From Dyella telluris (GTDB lineage Bacteria; Pseudomonadota; Gammaproteobacteria; Xanthomonadales; Rhodanobacteraceae), in NCBI RefSeq assembly GCF_014297575.1, contig NZ_CP060412.1:4464001-4528000 (forward strand): a stretch of DNA of 64,000 bases, in the 5' to 3' direction. Position 1 is the first letter of the stretch, and every line of letters starts with the position of its first letter. Of the stretch, positions 38,701-47,600 are shown piece by piece. The notes beneath the pieces are model-generated. The model searched no databases. It had not been told where the DNA came from and saw only the letters and a program-made list of their open reading frames with translations. Both the position numbers and the translations under genes were made by a program.

Positions 38701-39883
38701 GGTGAACGTGCGCCAGCTTAGCTCGCTCGCCGCCACCGTTGGCGGTGGCGTGTCACTGGGTGCGAATGGCCTGATCGGCACGCCGATCTTCAAGGTGCAG
38801 GGCAGCAGTTACTTCAATGTCGGTGATGCGCTGACCGCGCTGGATGGTGCGGTGGGTGGTGCGATCAGCAGCATCAACGCACTGGAGAACAAGGCAGCCT
38901 CGTCGACGGCTACGATGACGACGCACGCCATGCTGTCATCGGCCTCGTTGCAGTCCACGACCGCCACGGCGGCTACGGTGGGCACCGGCGCTACGGCGGA
39001 TCTGGCAACGCCGTCCGTGGCAGCAACGGCCAGCGCAACGCCGACGGCAGCCACGGCCACCACCACGCCGGTGGCGGCTGCTTCCACCACACCCAGCGTC
39101 ACGCCGGGCACCGGCAACGGCATGGCGGTGGGCGCCGGTAGTTACGCGAAGGATTCGCGTGACAGCGCCGTTGGCATCAATGCACGCATCGAAGCCGATG
39201 GCAGCACCGCGCTGGGCAACAACACCAGCATCTCCGCGGCGGCGACCAATGCGGTGGCGGTGGGCGCGGACAGCTCGGTGACGGCGGCGTCCGGTGTTGC
39301 GGTGGGTCAGGCAGCCACGGCGACGGCGGCCAACTCGGTCGCACTGGGTGCGAACTCCGTGGCCGATCGAGAGAACGCCGTATCGGTGGGCGCGGCTGGC
39401 AGCGAACGCCAGATCACCAACGTGGCCGCCGGTACGGTCGCCACCGATGCGGTGAACAAGGGCCAGCTCGACAGCGCAACGTCCGAGGCGATCGCCGCTG
39501 CCAAGACATATGCCGATGCCGGTGACCAGGCCACGTTGAACAGTGCCAATGCCTACACCGACAGCAAGCTCGGCAACATGGTCACCACCGACAGCTTCAA
39601 CTCGTTCAAGGACCAGGTGAACCAGCAGTTCCACCAGGTCAACACGCGACTGGATCGCGTGGGTGCCATGGGTTCGGCGATGGCCGGCATGGCAGGCGCC
39701 ATTGCCGCCGCGCAGAACACGACCAACCGCGTCAGTGCGGCGGCCGGTGGCTACAACGGCCAGGGAGCATTGGCCGTGGGTTATTCGCACACGCTGCCGG
39801 CGAACGGTGCGGTGCTGGTCGGCGGCTCCATCGCGGGAGGCGGTGAATCGTCAGCGTCCGTCGGCGTCAGCTTCGGCTGGTAA
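32711..39883 (+). CDS. YadA-like trimeric autotransporter adhesin (type Vc)
   Basis: A 2390-residue surface adhesin. It begins with an extended signal peptide of type V secretion (MNTIYSKIWSPALGAVVVAS, ELARAHGKG), cleaved near THAAV. Most of the protein is YadA-type head made of 14-residue left-handed beta-roll repeats (forms such as ATAVGSASFA and NSVALGANS), broken by eight neck motifs of the type TVSVGSAGSERQITNVAAGT followed by DAVNxxQL. A Thr/Ala/Pro-rich linker lies near residues 2080-2135. The end is a short coiled-coil stalk (FKDQVNQQFHQVNTRLDRVG) and the YadA anchor, finishing in FGW. Three chains build one 12-strand pore. Two EF-hand-like inserts and a 248-residue internal duplication are listed separately. 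Role: adhesion or autoaggregation. Confidence 0.95.
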   Translation: MNTIYSKIWSPALGAVVVASELARAHGKGRSGATARRAVAAAVVLSLALAPLTSHAAVCSGVFTAGQKPTATGTSMACGDVAAATGQHATALGNNTLASGDHSSALGDGASASASSTTAVGDGSVATAAGSVALGQGSVANEVNTVSVGVAGKERRITNVDDGVNAHDAVNKEQLDATAAQANTNLVNATRYLKATGKGDGSDDAQALGTQAVAIGAKASTAAGMHGATAVGAGSHADGNIGSAFGSNAYAQGNASTAMGGNAVAAGGSATAVGANAVAYGLGNLAVGDVATAYSQGGATTAIGTGADAEADGATAIGAEASAYGGGGVSVGRQAASGGEASVAVGARSAATTFGTAVGGYSQAIGERSTSVGAYSAAVGAHSVAVGEYAAATDDNSVAIGGSTWTDTNGNGKPDPGEATMASGHGAIAIGAQASAQGEGAQAVGYQSSASGAQSSASGAMSSAAGHGATATGAQSVAQGEQATAEGNMAYASSDYATAVGSASFADGTGASAAGSGATAIGNNSTAAGYASTATGIHAVAVGAGAQAQTNSSTALGGAATAAGSDATALGASALAAGGYAVATGYQAQALGDNTVAVGSLTKAKAANSVVVGTAASVDANSSGSIVMGYGAAATDGTDSSGNPRGSINSVVIGNNALAYSGAQNGIAIGYQAAVAQNSLDAIALGVRSVGYGQGSMALGTGTYALGQGSTAIGGWLDVNGDGKLPRSGTSGGELTWAYGKGSNAYGAAATAFGDYAMALGTLAYAGGSQDAGDGALSGSVAVGYKSFAAGDGTVAVGREALTQHDGATAVGYASVAFGQDSVALGHGAVAAYDNDMALGSGAWAGGGYGTRNMAIGVGATAGNPNADSDDPSQNVSDSMAIGAGSSAISNQSQAMGVNAMASGVQSVAIGNQADVAADYGTAVGSASFAMGTGATAAGSGATAIGSVSAAVGYNATATADNSVALGANALADRANSVSVGSAGAERQVTNVAAGTQGTDAVNVAQLGQATQYEAFGPHEGPGATINGDFVPASATGIGGVAVGMNAVASGAFATAYGLVARATNSETLAVGDWTDVEGFGATGVGGSAKAFGDWSTALGAHASTPAEGATAVGAGATAFAESGVALGNAAHVLPAAVGGMALGAYSLVTAAGVDSVALGAGSVANRASTVSVGSAGSERQIVNVAAGTQATDAVNVAQLQGATRYLAANGVGDGSDNALAVGDDATAVGSASFAAGTGSSAIGSGSTALGSFSTATGYNSVAAGDHSSAYGENAQANDVYATATGASSTAGKAGDTATGAYAQATGGYSVAEGYAAQALGGQAVAVGLSSKATNGATAIGGYANASGTASGAFGNGSTASGNYSVALGTPVDQGGVLYNIPTGILVGTTAKGLASTAVGPGASTGSDAYAAIAVGTMAEADGRFSIAQGTQSLASGQYGIAIGGRTYATGDYSVAMGYASQATGRVDVALGVGATVGSSVSGAVALGSGSTATRSNTVSVGSSTNKRQITNVAAGTDNGDAVNVAQLNATTATATHYLAANGVGDGSDNALATGTDATAVGSASFAQGDGSSAIGSGTTALGNNSTAVGYNAIATADNSVALGANSVADRANTVSVGSAGAERQITSVAAGTQGTDAVNVAQLGQATQYEAFGPHDGPGGTIDGDFAPASATGIGSVAVGMNSNASGVFGTALGMMSRATNSETTAVGDFTDVEGFGATGVGGSAKAFGDWSTALGSHASSPGADATAVGSGTRAFAANSVALGDAANINTSATGGMALGASASVSAAGVNSVALGASSKATRANTVSVGAEGSERQIVNVAAGTQATDAVNVAQLTTATQYSAANGAGDGSDAALAAGDYATAMGSASFAQGPGSVALGSGATALGNQSTATGYNATAIADNSVALGANSQADRANSVSVGSAGSERQITNVAAGTSDTDAVNLAQLRDTGLVSSSGQTLSALTYNDATQSMVTLGGQGGTVLSNLAAGTQMDQAVNVRQLSSLAATVGGGVSLGANGLIGTPIFKVQGSSYFNVGDALTALDGAVGGAISSINALENKAASSTATMTTHAMLSSASLQSTTATAATVGTGATADLATPSVAATASATPTAATATTTPVAAASTTPSVTPGTGNGMAVGAGSYAKDSRDSAVGINARIEADGSTALGNNTSISAAATNAVAVGADSSVTAASGVAVGQAATATAANSVALGANSVADRENAVSVGAAGSERQITNVAAGTVATDAVNKGQLDSATSEAIAAAKTYADAGDQATLNSANAYTDSKLGNMVTTDSFNSFKDQVNQQFHQVNTRLDRVGAMGSAMAGMAGAIAAAQNTTNRVSAAAGGYNGQGALAVGYSHTLPANGAVLVGGSIAGGGESSASVGVSFGW
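33929..33964 (+). other. EF-hand-like Ca-binding insert 1 in the adhesin head
   Basis: Residues 407-418 read DTNGNGKPDPGE, matching the D-x-N-x-N-G-x-x-D-x-x-E spacing of Ca-binding EF-hand/dockerin loops. It interrupts the regular 14-residue head repeats between SVAIGGSTW and ATMASGHGAIAIG. Confidence 0.6.
34862..34897 (+). other. EF-hand-like insert 2 in the adhesin head
   Basis: Residues 718-729 read DVNGDGKLPRSG, again between head repeats. The first positions (D-x-N-x-D-G) fit a Ca-binding loop, but the position-9 Asp and position-12 Glu of insert 1 are Pro and Gly, so this copy may be degenerate. Confidence 0.45.
35567..36310 (+). repeat. Internal duplication of the adhesin, copy 1
   Basis: A 744-bp (248-residue) unit running from GYNATATADNS to ATDAVNVAQL. 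It contains two neck motifs flanking a distinctive module (QATQYEAFGPHEGPG, TDVEGFGATGVGGSAKAFGD). A second copy lies exactly 1911 bp downstream in the same frame. Confidence 0.8.
37478..38221 (+). repeat. Internal duplication of the adhesin, copy 2
   Basis: It corresponds codon for codon to 35567-36310 (offset 1911 bp = 637 codons) without indels in the parts compared, with scattered substitutions concentrated in the GVFGTALGMMSRA and SSPGADATAVGSG segments. Recombination between copies would remove or add 637 residues in frame. Confidence 0.8.
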
Positions 39884-39914
39884 GCCACTTCGTTTCATGC
39901 AAGCACGTCAGTGA

Positions 39915-39946
39915 CCTGTCCGGCCCGAGGGGGCGGATCGGACAGG
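39915..39946 (+). terminator. Hairpin after the trimeric autotransporter
   Basis: CCTGTCCG (39915-39922) pairs with CGGACAGG (39939-39946), an 8-bp stem 31 nt after the stop and 54 nt before the protease start. It lacks a T-run, so partial read-through into the protease gene is possible. Confidence 0.45.
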
Positions 39947-39999
39947 CGCTGATGACATCCGGATCCACCATCCACTTCATGCATCACCGGGGAGACATC

Positions 40000-41955
40000 A
40001 TGTTCAAGTTCCGACCGTTCCAGACCTGCGCCCTCGCCGCTGCACTGGCGCTGGCCTTGCCCGTCGCTCATGCGGCCGACACCGTGTCCGCCGATGTCGC
40101 CGGCAAGATCAGCCTGGCAGCGCTGCAGGCGCATCCGCAGGTCACTTATGACCGCTTTATCGTGACTTACCGCAACGGCACCACGGAGAACCTCAACGCC
40201 AGCGCCGCCACGCAGAACGTGGGCCAGGCGGCCGCGCGCCTGGGCAACGGCAACGTATCCGTGGGTCACGTGCGCAAGCTCGCCACCGGCGCGCACCTGA
40301 TGCACACCTCGCGCAGGCTGAGCGCGAGCGAAGCCACCCAGTTCATGGCGCAGATTGCCGCCGACCCCGCCGTGGCCCACGTCGAGCCCGACGTGATGAT
40401 GCAGCTCGTGCGTGACATTCCTTCCACGCAGAAGCTCTCCGCGCAGGCGGCGGCCGCAAAGAACGTGACCGCGCAGGATCTGCTCAGCGGCGCGCCGAAC
40501 GACTCGTACTACGCGAACTATCAGTGGCATTTCCAGCCGGTCAGCAGTTCCGACCTCGGTTCGGCCGACGTGGAGAAAGCCTGGACGGTCGCCGATGGTG
40601 CCGGTGTCACCGTGGCCGTGCTCGATACCGGCATCACGCAGCATCCGGATCTGGATGAATCGCTGGCCGACGCCGGTTACGATTTCACCTCCACGGCGCT
40701 GGTGTCCGGCCGTGCTGCCGATGGTCGAGCCGCTGGCGGCTGGGACCTGGGCGACTGGACTACCGGCGACGCCTATGCCGGTTGCCGCGACGCAGGCGAC
40801 AGCGGCGAGAACAGCAGCTGGCACGGCACCCACGTGTCCGGCACCATCGCCGAGCTGACCAACAACGGCACCGGCATGGCCGGCATTGCCCACGCTGCGC
40901 GCGTGCTGCCGGTACGCGTACTCGGCCACTGCGGCGGTTACACCTCGGACATCGCCGACGCCATCACCTGGGCTTCGGGCGGTCACGTGGACGGCGTGCC
41001 GGACAACCAGAACGTGGCGCAGGTGATCAGCATGAGCCTGGGTGGCAGCGGCATCTGTTCCGCGTCCGATGCCTTTGGCGTCGCCATTGCCGGTGCCATT
41101 TCGCGCGGTACCACCGTGGTGGTGGCGGCCGGCAACAGCGGCTCCAACGTGTCCGGCTTCAGCCCCGCCAGCTGTCCGGGCGTGATCTCGGTGGCGTCCA
41201 ACGGCATCACCGGCAAGCGCGCGTTCTATTCCAATTACGGCACCGGCGTGACCATCTCTGCACCGGGCGGCGGCATCTACGTCAACGATGCCTCCAGCGG
41301 CACGCAGGCCAACCCGACCGGCTTCGTGTGGTCGACCGTCAACAGTGGCACCACCGTGCCGGCATCACCGACCTATGGCGGCATGGCTGGCACCTCGCAG
41401 GCCACTCCGCATGTGTCGGGTGTGATCGCCTTGATGCTTGGCGCCGAGAAGGATGCCGGCCTCACCGCGTCAACGCCGGCGCAGATCGCCACCATCCTCA
41501 CTTCCACCGCGCGCGCGTTCCCGGTGGTGGAGGACTATCCGATCGGTGCGGGTATCGTCGATGCCTACGCCGCGGTGCAGAAGGCTGTTTCCGGTTCCGA
41601 CAATGGTGGCGGCGGCGGTGACGGTGACTCGGCCATCACGCTCACCGCGAACACGGTGCTGGCCGGCCAGAGTGGCGGTGCAGGTACGGCGACGGTGTAC
41701 TCGATCACCGTGCCTGCCGGTGCCAGCAACCTCAGCCTGCGCAGCTTCGGCGGCACCGGTGACGTGAGCATGTATGTCAAGGCGGGTTCGGCACCGGCAG
41801 CTGATGGCAGCAATGCCGACTTCAGCTCCAGGCGTCCGGGCAACACCGAAACCGTGGTGATCGCCAAGCCGGCTGCCACTACGTACTACATCAGCATCGC
41901 CGGCGGCGCCACGTCCTTCAGCGGCCTCAGCGTGCTGGCCTCGTACACCAAGTAA
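40000..41955 (+). CDS. Secreted S8 family (subtilisin-like) serine protease with PPC domain
   Basis: A 651-residue protease. ATG 40000 follows GGGGAG and starts a signal peptide (LAAALALALPVAHA). Residues about 40-130 are an I9-type inhibitory propeptide (TYDRFIVTYRNGT, AHVEPDVMMQL). The catalytic domain (about 160-530) has a full triad: Asp209 in VAVLDTGI, His275 in HGTHVSG and Ser466 in GTSQATPHVSG, with oxyanion Asn in VVVAAGNSGS. A Gly/Asp linker (GGGGGDGD) leads to a C-terminal PPC domain (about 545-650), usually removed on maturation. Paired Cys residues suggest disulfides. It lies 116 bp after the adhesin on the same strand and may process it or another surface protein; that is inference. 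Confidence 0.93.
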   Translation: MFKFRPFQTCALAAALALALPVAHAADTVSADVAGKISLAALQAHPQVTYDRFIVTYRNGTTENLNASAATQNVGQAAARLGNGNVSVGHVRKLATGAHLMHTSRRLSASEATQFMAQIAADPAVAHVEPDVMMQLVRDIPSTQKLSAQAAAAKNVTAQDLLSGAPNDSYYANYQWHFQPVSSSDLGSADVEKAWTVADGAGVTVAVLDTGITQHPDLDESLADAGYDFTSTALVSGRAADGRAAGGWDLGDWTTGDAYAGCRDAGDSGENSSWHGTHVSGTIAELTNNGTGMAGIAHAARVLPVRVLGHCGGYTSDIADAITWASGGHVDGVPDNQNVAQVISMSLGGSGICSASDAFGVAIAGAISRGTTVVVAAGNSGSNVSGFSPASCPGVISVASNGITGKRAFYSNYGTGVTISAPGGGIYVNDASSGTQANPTGFVWSTVNSGTTVPASPTYGGMAGTSQATPHVSGVIALMLGAEKDAGLTASTPAQIATILTSTARAFPVVEDYPIGAGIVDAYAAVQKAVSGSDNGGGGGDGDSAITLTANTVLAGQSGGAGTATVYSITVPAGASNLSLRSFGGTGDVSMYVKAGSAPAADGSNADFSSRRPGNTETVVIAKPAATTYYISIAGGATSFSGLSVLASYTK

Positions 41956-41959
41956 CCAC

Positions 41960-41977
41960 CGCGATGCGTCGATCGCG
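41960..41977 (+). terminator. Short hairpin after the protease
   Basis: CGCGAT (41960-41965), loop GCGTCG, ATCGCG (41972-41977), followed by TTGATGTGTT. It begins 5 nt after the stop codon, which fits a weak intrinsic terminator. Confidence 0.5.
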
Positions 41978-42131
41978 TTGATGTGTTCCATCACCGTGCA
42001 CAGGGACGTGCACGGGGGCTCTCCGTGACGAGTGAGCGACGGCTGTCCCGCCGGGTTGTCCAGGAAGGCCGGCCCGGTTCCATCCATCCACCGTCGAATG
42101 CGCACACCCTTGCGCGCGGTCATCCGCAGGC

Positions 42132-42869
42132 ATGAATGAAGTAATGAGCGAACCACTGCAAACAGCGCCGAACAGGACGTGGCGCATTGCCGTACTGGAA
42201 GATGACACCCAATTGCGTGAGTGCATCCTGCTGCCGGGCTTGCGGTACTTCGGCTTCCAGGTGACCGGCTCGGGAAACGCGGCCGAGCTATACCGGAACA
42301 TGCTGGCCGCCTCGTACGACATCGTCGTGCTGGATATCGGCTTGCCGGGCGAGGACGGCATCAGCATCCTGAAACACCTGCGCTCGATGTCCAATATCGG
42401 CGTGGTCATGCTTACCGCCAATGCCGACGTCAACGACCAGCTGGAGTCGCTCAGGGAGGGGGCCGATGCCTTCCTCAAGAAGCCGGTCGACATCCACATT
42501 CTTGCCGCCACGCTGCATAGCCTGGCGAGGCGCCTGGCGCCAGCCGATGCTGCCGTCAGTACCAGCGTGGCCTGCGGCAAATGGCGCCTGGACACGGAAG
42601 ACTGGTGCCTGGTGACGCCGGCCGGCCAGCCGCTGCCATTGAGTGCGCCAGAGCGTTGCGTGCTCAGCCTGCTCATGCGGGAAAGCGATGAACCGGTGTC
42701 GCGCGAACGACTGATCGCCGCACTCACCTCGGACATCTATGATTTCGATCCCCACCGGCTGGAGATGATGATCTATCGCCTGCGCCGCAAGGTCCTGAGT
42801 GCCGCCGGCCTCACCTTGCCATTGCTGACCGCTCGAGGGCGGGGATACCTGTTCCGCCGCGACGGTTGA
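42132..42869 (+). CDS. Orphan OmpR-type response regulator
   Basis: A 245-residue transcription factor. The receiver domain (about 17-130) has the acidic pocket LEDD, phospho-acceptor Asp68 (VVLDIGLPGEDG), Thr in VMLTANAD and Lys in FLKKPVD. A winged-helix DNA-binding domain follows (about 150-243; LPLSAPERCVLSLLM, MMIYRLRRKVLSAAG, LLTARGRGYLFR). No histidine kinase is adjacent. Start ATG 42132 has only a weak ribosome site; ATG 42144 is an alternative. It lies between the protease and the two-partner secretion operon and is convergent with tpsB, so it could regulate either adhesin, but no direct evidence is visible. Confidence 0.9.
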   Translation: MNEVMSEPLQTAPNRTWRIAVLEDDTQLRECILLPGLRYFGFQVTGSGNAAELYRNMLAASYDIVVLDIGLPGEDGISILKHLRSMSNIGVVMLTANADVNDQLESLREGADAFLKKPVDIHILAATLHSLARRLAPADAAVSTSVACGKWRLDTEDWCLVTPAGQPLPLSAPERCVLSLLMRESDEPVSRERLIAALTSDIYDFDPHRLEMMIYRLRRKVLSAAGLTLPLLTARGRGYLFRRDG

Positions 42870-42899
42870 CGTCGGGCCAGGCGGCGGTGCGGCCTTCCT

Positions 42900-44606
42900 T
42901 CAGAAGAAGGCCTTGCGCACCTGCACCCAGAAGCGGGTCGAGTTGTCCACGCGTCCCTTGAGCAGTTCCGGCGTGCCGCTGACGGGTGTGGCCACGCTGG
43001 CCGCCACGCGCCAGCCGTGTGGCGCCGACCAGTTGGCGCCCAGCCCCACACTGTCCAGGCGAGCGCTGTTGATGCCGGACAGGAAGGGGTTCTCGTAGAT
43101 CTCCACGCGGCCCGTATCGAAGAACGCGGTGAACTGCCACACGCCGGGCGACCAGGAAAACACCTGGTCGTGGCGGTATTCCACGGCGGCCTGGCTGCCG
43201 ATGCTGCCCGCGATCACGCCGATGTCATAGCCACGCACGCTATCGGGGCCGCCGAGGAAGAACTGCTCCGAACTGTCGAGATTCTTGTTCGCCGTCTGCG
43301 CCGTGAAGCCAAGGTACAGCGCATTGGCGGGGTCAAGCTGCTGCAGGCGCGAGATCGAGAATTCGAATTTGGTGTAGCTGCCCGAGGTCTGCGGGCCGAA
43401 GTAGTCGAAGAAGGCGGTCTGGAAATTGTCGGTGGCCAGCCGTCCGTAGCTCGCCGTGACACGCGCATTGGTGACACCGGTGACGTCGATCTGGTCAACC
43501 GCGAGCGTAGCGCTCCAGCGATTGATGTGACGATCATTGTTCAGGCCGATCACGTCGACGCGGTCATCCAGGCGACGATGGTCATACTCGACCGTGGCAT
43601 AGAGGTTGCCCTTCGTGTTGCGGATGATCGGCTGCCAGAGGAATGCGCTGCCGACGGTGGCCGTGCCGTGTGCGTCCAGGTGGCGCGCATCGCCGCCAAG
43701 GCGGTAATCCAGCCCGGAGTAGGCGATGCCGAAGGTGGTGCCATAGCCATTGAGCCGGTATCGGTACTCGCCGCGCCCGTACTTCATGCCGGCGCCACTG
43801 GTGGTTACATCGAAGTCGAGCAGGTCACCCTGGCCCAGCGGACTGTTGATGGAGAGGCTGCCGGTGCCGCGCACTTCGCCGGTGTACTGGGCGGCGAAAT
43901 TGTCCAACCCCAGTTCGCCGGTGAAGCGGGGCTGCGGCGTGACATCCACCTGCAGGTCCGATGTGCCGACGTCCTGCCCAGGGCGCATGGTGGAATTGAC
44001 GTTTGCGCCGGGAATGTCCGAAAGCGACAACAGGCTGCGTTCCAGCGCGAATTCGGTGACGGGTTGGCCGGGCTGCAGCGACGAGGTGGTGGCGTTGAGC
44101 ACGCGGGTGGAGACATAGCTCTGGTTGTTGATGTTCACCTTCCCGTAGCGTGCCTCGGCCACGTCGATACGCACCACGCCATCCTTAATGGTCTGCGCCG
44201 GCACGTAGGCTGTGGCGAGCGGATAGCCGTGCTGGTGATAAACCTCGCTGATGCGCAGCGCCAGTGCATCGAGGTCAGCCAGCGTCAGTTCGCGACCCTC
44301 GCCGGAGGCCACCGCGGCGTGCAGCTGATCCGTTGGCAGTTCGGTGTTTCCGGTGATGGTGATGTTGCGCACCATGAAACGCGTGGTGCTCTGCGGGCTT
44401 TCCTTTGATGACGGCTGGATGGTCAGGTCGAGCTTGGAGGAGGGTGCTTCGGCGGGTGGTCTCGTCACTTGTTGCAGGAGTTGGCCGCTGCTGGTCGGCG
44501 GTGGCGTGGGCCGGTTCTGCGCCCATGTGACCGGCGCGCTCAGCGCGATGGCGATTGCCGCGCCAAGCCGGATGCCATGGGAGGTTTTCAGTTGCTTTGT
44601 CGGCAT
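42900..44606 (-). CDS. Two-partner secretion outer-membrane transporter (TpsB, ShlB/FhaC family)
   Basis: A 568-residue Omp85-superfamily transporter. ATG 44606 (MPTKQLKTS) opens a signal peptide ending near TWAQ. A Pro/Ser-rich segment precedes two POTRA domains (about 75-240; FMVRNITITGNTELP, EVYHQHGYPLATAYVP, KDGVVRIDVAEA). The 16-strand barrel follows (about 250-568) with the family motif region FFLGGPDSVRGYDIG near residue 450 and a terminal Phe (VQVRKAFF). It is 71 bp downstream of the giant tpsA gene on the same strand, with no strong ribosome site of its own, so it is expected to be its dedicated exporter. Confidence 0.94.
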   Translation of the reverse strand: MPTKQLKTSHGIRLGAAIAIALSAPVTWAQNRPTPPPTSSGQLLQQVTRPPAEAPSSKLDLTIQPSSKESPQSTTRFMVRNITITGNTELPTDQLHAAVASGEGRELTLADLDALALRISEVYHQHGYPLATAYVPAQTIKDGVVRIDVAEARYGKVNINNQSYVSTRVLNATTSSLQPGQPVTEFALERSLLSLSDIPGANVNSTMRPGQDVGTSDLQVDVTPQPRFTGELGLDNFAAQYTGEVRGTGSLSINSPLGQGDLLDFDVTTSGAGMKYGRGEYRYRLNGYGTTFGIAYSGLDYRLGGDARHLDAHGTATVGSAFLWQPIIRNTKGNLYATVEYDHRRLDDRVDVIGLNNDRHINRWSATLAVDQIDVTGVTNARVTASYGRLATDNFQTAFFDYFGPQTSGSYTKFEFSISRLQQLDPANALYLGFTAQTANKNLDSSEQFFLGGPDSVRGYDIGVIAGSIGSQAAVEYRHDQVFSWSPGVWQFTAFFDTGRVEIYENPFLSGINSARLDSVGLGANWSAPHGWRVAASVATPVSGTPELLKGRVDNSTRFWVQVRKAFF

Positions 44607-44677
44607 GAGCACAAACCTGTGAATAGCGTGGAAGGCGTTTCGACCGTTGATCACTGCGCGCCGGGGAAGCTGGCGGA

Positions 44678-47600
44678 TCACGGTGATTTGTTCTCGGGCA
44701 GTCGCACGCCACCGTCGACCACCTGCAGCGGCAAGCCGGGATGGAAGTCCGAACGGATGCGGTTGCGCTCCATCGGATGCTGGTCATCCTGCTTCTGGTT
44801 GCCGGTGTAGACACCCGTTGCGTTGTCCCTGGCCGTGCCGAAAGGCGTTTCGATGTCGCTATGGGTGGCCAGCGCCTGCAGGGCAGCCACGTAGCCCAGT
44901 GGGAACGGATCCGGCAGCGGTGGCGTGGGTGGCCCGATCGGCTGCGTGATGTCCGCGGTGAGATCGGTGGGCTGGACCAGCACGTAGTTCCCGGCGTCGG
45001 CACCGCTGAGGGTCATGTGGGTGTTCACCGGCTTGTCATTGCCGACGTTGGGATCATTGAAGTTGCCGGTGGTGTCGTTGCCGAGCACCACGTTGTCATT
45101 GCCTTGTACGCCGGCCAGCGACGATCCGGACAGGTTGTCCAGCGTGGTGCCGTCGTAGGGGCGGTCGGTGGTCTGCGTGCCGGTGACGGTCAGCGTGGCA
45201 GGTGTCACCGTGAGCCAGTCAATGCCGCCGGCCAGGGTGTAATTGCTGGCCAGTGCGCCGTTGTTGCCGCTGAGGGTAAAGCCGCTCAGGCCATTCGCCG
45301 CGAACGCCTTCTGGCTGCCCACGTTCTTGTCGGCAAGCGTGCCGGAACCGCTGAGCGTCAGCGTTTCACCGTTGACGCCGGTGAGCACGCCGCCGTTGCC
45401 GAACAGGCTGGCGGATGCCCCCGTGGTGGCGTCATAGACGCGCGTGCCGGTGAGGTTGAGGATGGCCGGGTTGATGTTCGCCTGCGCGGCAGTGGTGATA
45501 TTGAACGTGTAGTTGCCCGCATCGGCGCCGCTGGCGCTGATGCCATTCACCGTGACCTGCTTGCCGACGCCGGCATCCTTCGTGTCGAAGTTGGCCGAGC
45601 CATCGCTGAAGGTCACCGAGTCACCGGCCAGCACGCCATTGCTGGTCAGGTTTACGGTGGCTGCCGTGTTGCCGTCGTAGGTCTTGTTGTTGGCGGTGGC
45701 GGTGACGTTGATGGCCAGCGGGGTGATGGTGACCCAGTCGGTACCGCCGGTCAGTGTGTAGTTGCTGGCCAGTGCGCCATTGTTCCCTGACAGGCTGAAG
45801 TTGGTCAGGCCATTCGACGCGAACGGTTTCTGGTTGCCAACGTTCTTGTCGATCAGCGTACCGTTGCCACCCAGTGTGAGCGTTTCACCGTTGATGCCGG
45901 TCAACACGCCCTGGTTGCCGAACAGCACCGGCGAGGCCAGGTCGGTGCCGTCATAGACCCGGGTGCCGGTGAGGTTGAGCACGTAGGGGAAGATGGTGGC
46001 CGTGGTCTGCACGATGGATGGATAGACATAGTTGCCCGCATCCGCACCGGTGAGGGTTGCGCCGCGGATGACGATCGGAACGTCCGTCCCCGCGTTGGGC
46101 GACACGAACGCGGCGGACTGATAACTGGCTACCACGTTGTCGCCGGCAATAATGCCGCCATAGTTCGCGCTGAGCAGTGTGACGTTGGTGGTGCCGTCGT
46201 AAACCTTGTCGGCAGCGTTGGCGGTGACGATGATCGGTTTGGGCAGGATCGTCACCCAGTCGGTACCACCGGTGAAGGTGTAGTTGCTGGCCAGCGCACC
46301 GTTGTTGCCGGTGAGCGTGAAGCCATTGATCCCCAGGGGAGCGAACGATTTCTGGATGCCGACGTTCTTGTCCACCAGCAGACCGCTGCCACCCAGGGTG
46401 AGCGTTTCGCCATTGGCACCGGTGAGCACACCGTTGCTGCCGAACATGCTGGCATCGGCCACGCGCGTGGCGTCGTAAATGCGAAGGCCGGTCAGGTCGA
46501 GGATATAGGGCGTGATGTTGGCCGTGGTGGTGGCGCTGGTGTTGAAGCTGTAGTTGGCTGCATCGGCGCCGCTGTCGGTGATGCCCGTGACGGTGACCGT
46601 CTTTCCGTTGCCCACGTCCTTGGTGTCGAAATTGGCCGCGCCGTAGCTGAAGTTCACGGTGTCGCCGGCCAGTACGCCGGCGCGTATCAGGGTCGCCTGC
46701 GCGATGGTGCTGCCGTCGTAGACCTTGTCGAGTGCCGAGGTCGAAAGAGTGATCGCCAGCGGGTTGATGGTCACCCAGTCGATGCCGCCGGCAAGGGTGT
46801 AGTTGCCGGCGGCTGCGCCGTTGTTGCCGGTGAGCGTGAAGGTGGCCAGGCCATTGGGGGCGAATGGCTTCTGCGTGCCGGCATTCTTGTTCACCAGGGT
46901 GCCGTAGCCACCCAGGGTGAGGGTTTCGCCGTTCACCCCGGCCAGCACGCCATTGTTGCCGAACAGGCTGGCAGCGGCGTTCGCCGAGCCGTCGTACGTG
47001 CGCATGCCGGTGAGGTTGAGGATGTACCCGGTGATATTGGCGCTGGTGGTCACCGATCCCGGGAAGGTGTAGTTGCCGATGTCTGCGCCGCTGCCGCTGA
47101 TACCGTTCACCGTGATCGGGATATTGTTGCCCACGTTGGCCTGCGCAAAGAGCGCGTTGGTGTAGGCCAGCGACGCATTGTCGCCGGCCACCAGGCCGTT
47201 GACGGTGAAGCGGCTGAGTTGCGCAATGTTGTTGCCGTCGTAGGCCTTGTCCTGGCCCACCGCCGTGACCAAAAGCGCCTTGCGGGTAATGGACACCCAG
47301 TCACCGACGCCGGTACCCAGCGTGTAGTTGCTGGCCAATGCACCGTTATTTCCGGTCAGTGTGTAGCCCGCCAGCCCATTGGTCGCGAAGGGCTGCGCCG
47401 AGCTGGCGTTCTTGCTCGCCAGCGTGCCGGTACCGGACAGGATGAGCGTTTCGCCGTTGACGCCGGTCAGCACGCCGTTGCTGCCGAACAGGCTGGCTGC
47501 GGCGTTGGTGGTGCCGTCATAGACGCGGGTGCCTTGCAGCATCAGCAGGTAGGGCGTGATGTCGGCGGTGGTACTGGCCGTGGTGTTGATGGTGTAGTTG

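Noticed and set aside
32711..39883. CRISPR-like regularly spaced repeats
   Set aside because: The periodicity is the 42-bp coding unit of YadA head repeats in one continuous reading frame.
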